Virus record (IMG/VR): IMGVR_UViG_3300031673_000471
Span: 1 to 24,289 of that record
Reading direction: 5' to 3' (one strand)
Source of the DNA: a virus
Length of the DNA: 24,289 nucleotides
Every line of letters begins with the position of its first letter. Position 1 is the stretch's first letter. Below the pieces are notes generated by a model, which worked only from the letters and a program-made list of their open reading frames with translations, had not been told where the DNA came from and ran no database searches. Positions 6,809 to 13,231 of this stretch are shown here, in pieces. The translations under genes and the position numbers were made by a program.

Positions 6809-7888
6809 ATGTTTGGACACAGCGCAATGATGAACAAAGCGACCAGGGGATGCTACATCGAAACCGGAGATTTATCAACGGGGACCGGTGGAGATACAGC
6901 CGGAACTGCCGGGGCAGAAGCACCCGTAGCGTCACCGGAACCAGGGGCAGGCGAAACCCCGTTTATACAGCGGGAGGACTTCGCCAACGCCCCGTTTCTA
7001 CGTAAACAACAGGTTAACCGCGAACAGGAAACCGGCGAGAAGAAAATAGATGAGGGAACGCTGGACACTCCTGTAAAAACGGAACCTGCTGAAGGGGAAA
7101 AGTCACTGGAGACGCCCTTGGGAGAAGTACCGACCGCCTTTAAGTTGGCCGATGGACGCGAAGTCACACCGGAGCAGATTGCTGAGTGGGAAAAGGGCTA
7201 CATGATGCAGGCGGATTACAGCCGTAAGACACAAAAGCTTGCAGAAGAAAGGCGACAGCTGCAAAAGGAGACCGAAAACGCCAAGGATTACCGTGAGCAA
7301 GCCGACAAGGCACTCGGGTTATGGCAGTCCTTCGAGCGGGACCCGATAGGGACCATTAACCAACTGCAGCAGTACTACGAAAATAACGGCATAGTTGAGC
7401 CCAAAGACACAGAAGTACTTGCCCGCGAGGACCGCATACGTCAGTTGGAAACAGAAATCAACACACGTGAGCAGCAGAGTAGGGAGCAGGCTGAGCAGCA
7501 GGCACATAACTGGCTGGTTACACAGCTAGGCACGCTTTCACAGAAGCACGGAGAGGCCTTTAACGGAGAGAAGGTCATGCAGTTTATGCTTGACAACAAC
7601 ATCCTTGACCCTGAAAAGGCATATAAGGTCATGACTCACGACGACTCTGTGGCCAGTCTGCAGAAGCAAATGGACGCACTTAAAACGGAGATGGATACCA
7701 AACTTAAAGCCGCCAAGGGCGAGGCAATAGCCGAATACGTAAAAACAAAGACGGCCAAGAGTGAGGCGCCGCTTCCCGTGGGTGCAAGCAGTGGGGGAGG
7801 GTCCCCCATAATCCAAATTAATCAACCAAAATCATTCCAAGATGCCAGGAAATCCGCACTAGCAAGGCTTTCCGGTGCGTCTGGTTAA
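6809..7888 (+). CDS. Capsid scaffolding protein
   Basis: A 359-residue highly charged, mostly helical protein directly upstream of the major capsid gene, the standard place for a scaffold. The N-terminal 45 residues are Gly/Thr/Ala-rich and disordered (ETGDLSTGTGGDTAGTAG). About 98-145 contains the FKLADGREVTPEQIAEWEKG segment typical of scaffold-like proteins. Residues 150-310 are Glu/Gln/Lys-rich coiled coil (EERRQLQKETENAKDYREQ and following). The C-terminal 30 residues are basic (FQDARKSALARLSGASG), as expected for the part that binds coat protein. It would direct shell assembly and leave or be removed afterwards. No protease gene is next to it. ATG 6809 has GAGGGGG upstream. A later in-frame ATG exists but lacks a site. 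Confidence 0.82.
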   Translation: MFGHSAMMNKATRGCYIETGDLSTGTGGDTAGTAGAEAPVASPEPGAGETPFIQREDFANAPFLRKQQVNREQETGEKKIDEGTLDTPVKTEPAEGEKSLETPLGEVPTAFKLADGREVTPEQIAEWEKGYMMQADYSRKTQKLAEERRQLQKETENAKDYREQADKALGLWQSFERDPIGTINQLQQYYENNGIVEPKDTEVLAREDRIRQLETEINTREQQSREQAEQQAHNWLVTQLGTLSQKHGEAFNGEKVMQFMLDNNILDPEKAYKVMTHDDSVASLQKQMDALKTEMDTKLKAAKGEAIAEYVKTKTAKSEAPLPVGASSGGGSPIIQINQPKSFQDARKSALARLSGASG

Positions 7889-7910
7889 AAATTAAGGAGC
7901 GTGATAACAC

Positions 7911-9125
7911 ATGGGACAGAACCTTACGAATTTTGATGCCATTCTAAAAGAGGATTATCTGGGCACCATTCAGGACCAGATTAATAACTCAACTATTCTG
8001 ATGAAGCGGCTAGAGAAAAATGAGGAGGATGTCGGCGGTAAGAAAGCCACCGTTCCCCTGCATACCGGCCGCAACTCCGGCGTAGGTGCCCGGGGTGACG
8101 GCGGGACTCTACCGACTGCCGGCAACCAGGGATACGCCGATGCTACTTACAACTGCGCCTATAACTACGCCCGGATACAGGTTAGCGGTCCGACCATAAA
8201 GGCATCCCGCAAGGATAAATATGCTTTTGTCAAGGCCGTTGACGCTGAAATTCAGGGGGCCACAAAGGACCTGAAAGACGATATCAACCGCCAGCTGCAC
8301 GGAGACGGCACCGGAGTTCTGTGTCTGGTTAATACCGACCCCGGCACCGGCACCACCTTAACCGTGGACAACCCGAGCACCATGTACCTGCAGAAGGGAA
8401 TGAGGATTGACATTGTTGATCCGGCTTCGACTACTGCCGGTGATGCAAGGGCAGCGGCCACCAACCTGCTTATTTCCGCGAAGGCCAGCACTACCGCAGC
8501 AACTATGTCTGCTGCCCTGGATGCTTCAATCCTGGACAACGACCTTGTTGTCCGGTATGGCAACTATCTGCGTGAGATGCAAGGGCTGAAAGGTATCGTA
8601 AGCAATGCCAACCCCACCGTTGGCGGGATTCTGGTGGGAGGTATTAACCGTTCCACCGCAGGTAACGAATTTTGGAAGGCTAATGTGCTGGCAAACTCCG
8701 GAGTCGCTAGAAAACTGACTCTCGATTTGATGCAGATGGCGTGGGATGCCGCCGAGGAAGAAGGCGGGGAAATTTCGCTTATCCTGACCAACAGGATTCA
8801 GCGTAGGAAATACCTGGCCTTGGTAAAGGCTGACGGACGCTTTGTCAACAACCTGAAGCTTGACGGCGGCTGGGAAGCCCTTGATTATAATGGGAAACCT
8901 CTCGTCGTTGACCGTCACGCTCTGCCGGGTAGTATGTACTTCCTGGATGAAAGCACCCTGGCCCTGTACCGCATGAGTGACGTGGATTGGATGGAGGAAG
9001 ATGGTGCAATTCTGTCCCGTGTCTCCGGGTCAGATGCTTATGAGGCCGTGCTTTTCCTATATGCCACTCTCGGTAGCCGCAGCTGCAACCGAAACGCCCT
9101 GCTGAACGATCTGATTACTACTTAA
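7911..9125 (+). CDS. Major capsid protein (HK97 fold)
   Basis: A 404-residue coat protein. The N-terminal segment (FDAILKEDYLGTIQDQINN, about residues 8-26) and the GGKKATVPLHTGRNSGVGAR stretch (about 43-62) followed by GGTLPTAGNQGY match a widespread coat-protein family of Firmicutes phages with the HK97 fold. The RIQVSGPTIKASR segment (about 88-100) and DLKDDINRQLHGDGTG (about 117-132) continue the pattern; the latter is in the spine-helix region. Residues about 140-200 (Thr/Ala/Ser-rich) look like an inserted surface domain. The C-terminal part around EALDYNGKPLVVDRHALPGS is the P-loop-like end common to these coats. ATG is preceded by AAGGAGCGTG. It directly follows the scaffold gene by 22 bp. 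Confidence 0.9.
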   Translation: MGQNLTNFDAILKEDYLGTIQDQINNSTILMKRLEKNEEDVGGKKATVPLHTGRNSGVGARGDGGTLPTAGNQGYADATYNCAYNYARIQVSGPTIKASRKDKYAFVKAVDAEIQGATKDLKDDINRQLHGDGTGVLCLVNTDPGTGTTLTVDNPSTMYLQKGMRIDIVDPASTTAGDARAAATNLLISAKASTTAATMSAALDASILDNDLVVRYGNYLREMQGLKGIVSNANPTVGGILVGGINRSTAGNEFWKANVLANSGVARKLTLDLMQMAWDAAEEEGGEISLILTNRIQRRKYLALVKADGRFVNNLKLDGGWEALDYNGKPLVVDRHALPGSMYFLDESTLALYRMSDVDWMEEDGAILSRVSGSDAYEAVLFLYATLGSRSCNRNALLNDLITT

Positions 9126-9183
9126 CCGGAGGGGGGCTTTAATGCCCTCTCTGACCCCTTTAAATAAATGGAGGTGAAACTAA

Positions 9184-9594
9184 TTGATCACACCGAGAAA
9201 CCTATCAGAATCGGCCAAGACACAGATTGTCACCTATCAGGTGGCCGACCTTGCGGCAGCGGCAGACCTTGCGGATATACCGATATTTCGCTGCGCAAAG
9301 GACATAACCATCGTAGAGATCGGCATCATCCCGGAGGCTAACAGTGCCGGTATTGATGCTTCCAACACCAGTATATGGCTGGTTGAGGTTGGATCTACTG
9401 CGATTGCAACAAAAACCTATGATGCTACAACTACCTTCCCCACTAAGGGAGTTTATAACTCCCTGGGGGCGATTACCAGCGCCGACCGTCTAGAGGGTGA
9501 TGTTTTAACCTTGTCGGTTACAAACGGCGGCACCACTGCAGATACTCCTGTCGCAACTCTGCAGATTGAGTTTATTTTAAATGAAAACACCTAA
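9184..9594 (+). CDS. Small capsid (decoration-like) protein
   Basis: A 136-residue, strand-rich protein right after the coat gene, poor in Lys, Cys and Trp. The sequence is mostly alternating hydrophobics with Thr/Ala (DITIVEIGIIPEAN, VEVGSTAIATKTYDAT, VATLQIEFILNEN). This suits a beta-sandwich decoration or minor head protein (inference from composition and position, not a family match). TTG start at 9184 with GGAGGTG seven bases upstream. The gap before it (9126-9183) has a G-run/C-run pair, AGGGGGGC and GCCCTCT, but no T-run. The downstream end is closed by a strong terminator. Confidence 0.65.
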   Translation: MITPRNLSESAKTQIVTYQVADLAAAADLADIPIFRCAKDITIVEIGIIPEANSAGIDASNTSIWLVEVGSTAIATKTYDATTTFPTKGVYNSLGAITSADRLEGDVLTLSVTNGGTTADTPVATLQIEFILNENT

Positions 9595-9600
9595 TAAACA

Positions 9601-9626
9601 AAGGGAGAGCCTTCACGCTCTCCCTT
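9601..9626. terminator. Bidirectional terminator between converging genes
   Basis: AAGGGAGAGC (9601-9610) and GCTCTCCCTT (9617-9626) are perfect inverted repeats across the loop CTTCAC. T/A-rich tails follow on both strands (ATTGATTAATTTT on plus, TTGTTTATTAG on minus). It separates the decoration-like gene from the converging HNH gene, whose stop codon lies inside the right arm. Confidence 0.85.
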
Positions 9627-10317
9627 ATTGATTAATTTTACAGGTTCCCCATTTGCGCCTATTTATGGCTTGAGTTTTCATGTCAACCCAGCGGCAATTA
9701 GATGGTTCGTAGTTACCGTCATTGTTTATACGATCTAGTGTAAGAGAATCGCTATAACCATTAGCCAATGCCCATTCTATAAAAATGGATGCGTTGCGCC
9801 ACTCATCGCACACACTAATTCCGCGCTCGCCATAGTAGAAGTATGCCTTATGTTTTGGGTTATGACATCGCTGGATCATGCGATCCCAGCATCTGTGTAT
9901 TCTGGTACAACTAAATCCGTGTTTTAATAACCGTGCTCTTTGTGTGTCGCTTTTAAAACAGCCGCATGATTTGGTATTACCATTGGTCAGGCGATAAGTA
10001 GGCACTATAATCTCATTGCCACATTCACAGCGACACAGAAACATGCCATGTCCGTGTTTATTGTTCTCTTGTCGGGACATAACGGTAAGTCGACCAAATT
10101 TTCCACCTAACATCTTTGACAGTTCGCTATTGCGACAATTTTTTCTTCTAATCGCTTCGTCCTTAGCTAAAAGGGATTGCTCAAATGTGCGCATGGGTAT
10201 ATTGTGACTTCTTAGATAATGCCTAACAGTATTGCGACCCTTGTTTAACATTTTTCCTATTTTTCTAATGCTTAATTCTTTGTTGATATATAAGTCATAC
10301 AATACATCTTTATCCAT
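9625..10317 (-). CDS. HNH endonuclease with N-terminal HTH
   Basis: A 230-residue free-standing endonuclease of the phage homing type. The first 43 residues are a helix-turn-helix (ELSIRKIGKMLNKGRNTVRH). The middle has GKFGRLTVMSR, then a zinc-ribbon-like Cys cluster (C95, C97, C99, C118, C120: CRCECGN and SCGC). The C-terminal third (about 133-222) is the nuclease: HGFSCTRIHRCWDRMIQRC, YYGERGISVCDEW, then LTLDRINNDGNYEPSNCRW. The D-R in place of the more usual D-H is normal in this subfamily (known). It probably cuts DNA at or near its target. It stands opposite the late genes, with RHH directly upstream: its ATG overlaps that stop as TAATG, preceded by AAAGGAG. Confidence 0.88.
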   Translation of the reverse strand: MDKDVLYDLYINKELSIRKIGKMLNKGRNTVRHYLRSHNIPMRTFEQSLLAKDEAIRRKNCRNSELSKMLGGKFGRLTVMSRQENNKHGHGMFLCRCECGNEIIVPTYRLTNGNTKSCGCFKSDTQRARLLKHGFSCTRIHRCWDRMIQRCHNPKHKAYFYYGERGISVCDEWRNASIFIEWALANGYSDSLTLDRINNDGNYEPSNCRWVDMKTQAINRRKWGTCKINQ

Positions 10318-10454
10318 TATTGCTCTCCTTTCACCAATGAAATTACGTATTGTTCAAGTAGCGATTGCATAGTTGTGCTGTTTGTAGCGGCGTACACCTT
10401 AAATTTGTAATGAAGTTCCTCATCTAGTTTTAGCATTATGATTTTTTCAGCCAT
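10317..10454 (-). CDS. Ribbon-helix-helix repressor-like protein
   Basis: A 45-residue protein reading MAEKIIMLKLDEELHYKF, then KVYAATNSTTMQSLLEQYVI, then SLVKGEQ. This is the typical Arc/CopG layout: a short strand with alternating residues (IIMLKL), a first helix, and a second helix after a T-x-x-Q turn. ATG at 10454 is preceded by an AAAGGGGGGGG stretch. Its stop overlaps the HNH start by one base, so the pair is one operon. A 25-bp palindrome lies just upstream and a -10-like TATAAT is at 10475-10480, so it most likely represses its own operon (inference). RHH proteins also serve as antitoxins, but the partner here is a nuclease of homing type. Confidence 0.75.
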   Translation of the reverse strand: MAEKIIMLKLDEELHYKFKVYAATNSTTMQSLLEQYVISLVKGEQ

Positions 10455-10482
10455 GATACGACCCCCCCCTTTGTATTATATG

Positions 10483-10507
10483 TCTAGTATATATCATACA
10501 TACTAGA
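10483..10507. promoter_or_regulatory. Palindromic operator for RHH protein
   Basis: TCTAGTAT at the left mirrors ATACTAGA at the right. Over 25 bp, 11 of 12 positions in each arm pair around a central C, with one mismatch. On the minus strand a -10-like TATAAT (10475-10480) lies just beyond it, toward the RHH start at 10454. The palindrome therefore covers the expected -35 region, an arrangement fitting repression by the RHH dimer. The next plus-strand gene begins about 37 bp away, so it could be controlled from here too. Confidence 0.7.
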
Positions 10508-10543
10508 TAATCAACAGACACGAAAGGAGTGAGTAAAAAAATT

Positions 10544-10942
10544 ATGTCAGTTTTCGGTGACATATATGCAATTGAAGAACGAATAAAGGAAATTGACCCG
10601 GCTCTCTTTATCGAGTACGACCGGTCAAAGCGCAAATACCACGTTAAGCGCACCAAAAGGAACGGGCAGGGGCATCACATTATGTCAGTGGATAGGCTGG
10701 ATGCCCGGATACTGACCGCACTAAAGAAGGGCGACCTTCAGCGGCGCAACCTGGAAGAATTTATCCGGGAACTTGAGCACTCAGAGGATGAAGAGGAGCG
10801 CCGGAAGGCAAGGGAATTATCAAACACCATTGAGTCAATGACAATAGAGCAATTCGACAGGATAGTTGGGATACCACATTATTCCGTAGGGGACTGGAGG
10901 GATAAAAATGATACCGGAAACCGCTTGGTATGCAACGGATAG
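10544..10942 (+). CDS. Phage protein of unknown function
   Basis: A 132-residue, charged protein. It has SVFGDIYAIEERIKEIDPAL (residues 2-21), then FIEYDRSKRKYHVKRTKRNG and SVDRLDARILTALKKGDLQ (about 53-71). These fit a family of small phage proteins with a short beta sheet and a long acidic helix (about 76-102). I cannot name a function. Start: ATG 10544 is the most reasonable. AAAGGAG sits 14 bases away; a GTG at 10529 directly abuts that site and is unlikely. It shares its promoter-side region with the divergent RHH-HNH operon and overlaps the next gene by 35 bp. Confidence 0.65.
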   Translation: MSVFGDIYAIEERIKEIDPALFIEYDRSKRKYHVKRTKRNGQGHHIMSVDRLDARILTALKKGDLQRRNLEEFIRELEHSEDEEERRKARELSNTIESMTIEQFDRIVGIPHYSVGDWRDKNDTGNRLVCNG

Positions 10943-11219
10943 GAAAGACAATGCCCTGTCCACGGCAACGAAGGCCGCAGACACCAACTCAAAACAAGTA
11001 ATTACTGCGATATATGCCGGGTTTAGTGCTGCAGCTACCAAAACATTGGTTATAAAAGAAGGAACAACCGCAAAGGTCACCCTGGATGTAGTAAATTCCC
11101 TATCCCTGGAGGGCCTTGAACTGGAGTTTGCTGAAGGGGCGGCTGTTTCGGCTGAACTGGCGGCCAGTGGAACCGCAGGGGTTTATGGGAGCGTTGCTCT
11201 GAACGGCTACACCCGCTAA
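10908..11219 (+). CDS. Small probable structural protein
   Basis: A 103-residue protein rich in Ala, Thr and Val, with alternating hydrophobics (KTLVIKEGTTAKVTLDVV, LSLEGLELEFAEGAAVSAEL). This is the pattern of a small all-beta virion protein; no family recognised. ATG 10908 has GGAGGG eight bases upstream. It overlaps the end of the preceding gene, in another frame. Position between head and adaptor genes suggests a head or neck component (inference). Confidence 0.6.
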   Translation: MIPETAWYATDRKDNALSTATKAADTNSKQVITAIYAGFSAAATKTLVIKEGTTAKVTLDVVNSLSLEGLELEFAEGAAVSAELAASGTAGVYGSVALNGYTR

Positions 11220-11238
11220 CATTGCTAGATAAAAACGT

Positions 11239-11253
11239 CCTCCGGAAGGGAGG
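11239..11253 (+). promoter_or_regulatory. Hairpin sequestering adaptor-gene SD
   Basis: CCTCC (11239-11243) pairs with GGAGG (11249-11253) across loop GGAAG. The right arm is the ribosome binding site for the TTG start at 11262, and it is followed by TTATTTTATTG. The hairpin could hide the site when folded and also act as a weak terminator. The stem is only five pairs, so the effect may be small. Confidence 0.45.
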
Positions 11254-11261
11254 TTATTTTA

Positions 11262-11837
11262 TTGACTGGAACCGAAATTCAAACTCAAGCGAACTATCAT
11301 ACTGAGGGCGACACCGTTGACGCTACATCTGCCCTCAAATTCATCAACGAGTGTCTAATCATGGACATCGGTAAAGACGCCCGGGTGGTAGCCACTGCCA
11401 CTCCCATAGCGGCCGTAGCAGACACCTGGTACGCCCTGCCGGCAGACCTCCTTGAGATTTTCGAGATCGAGAAAAGCGGCCAGGACAACCCGTACTTCGG
11501 AAATAGGTACGGGGCAAGCTTCCGTGGGATCTTCGACGTCAGAGACGGCAGTATCAGGTTTCCCGTTGACGGCACGTTCACAATTAAATATTACAAAGTC
11601 CCTGTCGCCATTGCAGCCCTTACTGAAACACCGGCTGTGCACACCTTATTTCATTACCCAATGAGCCTGTACGTGGCCTCTCGGTATAAGTCTTACGACG
11701 ACGAGGAAAACGGGGATGCCGCCAGACTCATGGGTGAGTATCAGATGTTCAAGCAAAAAGCGATCAGGGAACTGGCGAAGGTCTTTCCTTCCACTCAGGC
11801 GTCAAGGACAATTCGCAGGGTATGGGGGGCGGGGTAG
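11262..11837 (+). CDS. Head-tail adaptor (gp4-like)
   Basis: A 191-residue protein at the place of the P22 gp4 / T7 gp11-like adaptor that docks under the portal. It has an N-terminal helix bundle (EIQTQANYHTEGDTVDATSAL), a strand-rich middle (ADTWYALPADLLEIFEIEK, DGTFTIKYYKVP) and a C-terminal helical part (HTLFHYPMSLYVASRYKS, then EYQMFKQKAIRELAKVF). This layout is that of phage adaptor proteins. TTG start with GGGAGG eight bases upstream. Its stop TAG directly precedes the ATG of the hub gene, so both are probably made in step. The family match is from layout, not a diagnostic motif. Confidence 0.72.
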   Translation: MTGTEIQTQANYHTEGDTVDATSALKFINECLIMDIGKDARVVATATPIAAVADTWYALPADLLEIFEIEKSGQDNPYFGNRYGASFRGIFDVRDGSIRFPVDGTFTIKYYKVPVAIAALTETPAVHTLFHYPMSLYVASRYKSYDDEENGDAARLMGEYQMFKQKAIRELAKVFPSTQASRTIRRVWGAG

Positions 11838-13223
11838 ATGCCTTATACTCCATGGCCTATTGTGGATTTTTCCGGGGGCAAGAACGATAAGCTGGACGAC
11901 AATCTGATCGCGGACAACCAATGTACTGATGTGCAGAACTGTGTAGCTGTAACCGTTGGCCGATTGCAAAAACGCAAGGGCCAGGCGAAACTTAACAGCG
12001 CGGCAATTAGTACCGCAGTGCTTGGATTGCACCCATATTATTATGGCGATCCGGTCACAAACCGGAAGCTGATTGCCGTTTTCAAAGACGGAACAATGTA
12101 TTACTGGACCGGCAGCGCTTTTACATCCACCGGGAAAACTGGCCTCAACACGTCAGCGCAGGTCCTGTTTGAAACCTGCGTCAGCTACATGGTAGGCATG
12201 AACGGCGTGGATGCACCCTGGAAGTATGACGGGACTACCGTATCAGCCTTGGCGAATGCCCCGGCTACCGGGAAATGCCCGGTATTACACTATGAGAAAC
12301 TATTCTGTATTGCAGATGCCGATACCATCCGGTGGAGTGATGATTTCGCCCCGGAGTCATGGCCTGCAGTCAATACGGCGGATTTTGACAAGGGCGATGG
12401 AGATGAACTATCAGCACTTTTTAGTTATAGGAGGATGCTTCTTGTTTGCAAGAAAAGAAGTATCCACAAACTTACCGGCTCAGAGTTAAGCGATTTTCAG
12501 CAGTTTAAGGCAGAGTCAAAACACGGTGTTGCCGGTCCCCGAGCCGGGGTTGTGGATGGCCTATATTTTAACTATATCAGCGTGGACGGCATCTTTCAAT
12601 TTGACGGTTCTGAATCCGTTGACCTTACGGCAAATACCATCCCTCTGACATGGGCGGGGGTAAATAAAAATTCTCTTGGTTCATCCGTGGCGGGACGCCT
12701 TGGGAATTACCTGTGGTTCCACGTCCCGGAGGGCGCAAGCACAACGCCCAACTTGGTGCTTGTTTTAGACAAACAAACTAAAGCATGGTGGATATTCCGT
12801 GGGACTGAAGCTTTCAGCATGATTGATTATAACGACGGGGCAAGCGTCAAAACCTATACTGGCCACGCCACACAAGGCTATGTGGTTCAGCAGGACACGG
12901 GATTTAATGATATGGGCGCGGCCATATCAGCATACTGGACCGGCAAGAACTTTGACGGCGGGGACCCGGTGAGAATGAAAAAGTTCAAGAAGGCTTTTGC
13001 TGTGGATGCCAATGGTCTAAATGATGCCGTATTTAATTATCGAATAAACTATGGTGCATATCAGGCTCCTGCGGCGGCGACAGACCTTAATGATGTGCGT
13101 AAATACGTTATAACAAGCGGAAAAGGCCGATTCCTCCAGCCGAAGTTTAGTCATGCTGTGCTTGACCAGGACTTTGCACTTTCCGGCTTCGAATTGCTTT
13201 ACAAACTTAAAAAGGCCAAGTAG
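11838..13223 (+). CDS. Beta-propeller-like tail hub/nozzle protein
   Basis: A 461-residue protein with the features of the nozzle or stabilisation proteins of short-tailed phages. The N-terminus IVDFSGGKNDKLDDNLI is the typical opening (GG-x-N plus an Asp-rich loop), then QCTDVQNCVAVTVGRLQKRK. Repeats of strands end in Trp/Tyr-Gly or Phe-Asp-Gly motifs, such as MYYWTGSAF, GVDAPWKYDG, TIRWSDDF and GIFQFDG, as in a beta-propeller. It would sit below the adaptor and gate DNA release (inference from family). ATG follows the adaptor stop with no gap, and GGGGGGCGGGG lies just upstream. No enzymatic motif is visible. Confidence 0.78.
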   Translation: MPYTPWPIVDFSGGKNDKLDDNLIADNQCTDVQNCVAVTVGRLQKRKGQAKLNSAAISTAVLGLHPYYYGDPVTNRKLIAVFKDGTMYYWTGSAFTSTGKTGLNTSAQVLFETCVSYMVGMNGVDAPWKYDGTTVSALANAPATGKCPVLHYEKLFCIADADTIRWSDDFAPESWPAVNTADFDKGDGDELSALFSYRRMLLVCKKRSIHKLTGSELSDFQQFKAESKHGVAGPRAGVVDGLYFNYISVDGIFQFDGSESVDLTANTIPLTWAGVNKNSLGSSVAGRLGNYLWFHVPEGASTTPNLVLVLDKQTKAWWIFRGTEAFSMIDYNDGASVKTYTGHATQGYVVQQDTGFNDMGAAISAYWTGKNFDGGDPVRMKKFKKAFAVDANGLNDAVFNYRINYGAYQAPAAATDLNDVRKYVITSGKGRFLQPKFSHAVLDQDFALSGFELLYKLKKAK

Positions 13224-13231
13224 GTGAAAAC

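Noticed and set aside
6853-7167. A 104-residue minus-strand frame within the scaffold gene
   Set aside because: Composition (Ser/Pro/Val repeats) follows the Thr/Gly/Ala-rich scaffold codons in antisense; no start signal.
8252-8918. Minus-strand frames opposite the coat protein
   Set aside because: They mirror a well-supported coat gene and have no start signal.
9625-10454. Toxin-antitoxin reading of the RHH and HNH pair
   Set aside because: The nuclease belongs to the phage homing HNH type with HTH and Cys cluster; RHH with operator is equally explained by autoregulation. Not excluded, but not supported.
9592-10520. Possible target-site duplication around the RHH-HNH unit (TAATAAACA against TAATCAACA)
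   Set aside because: Only a short AT-rich match; homing units do not usually leave duplications, so this is likely chance.
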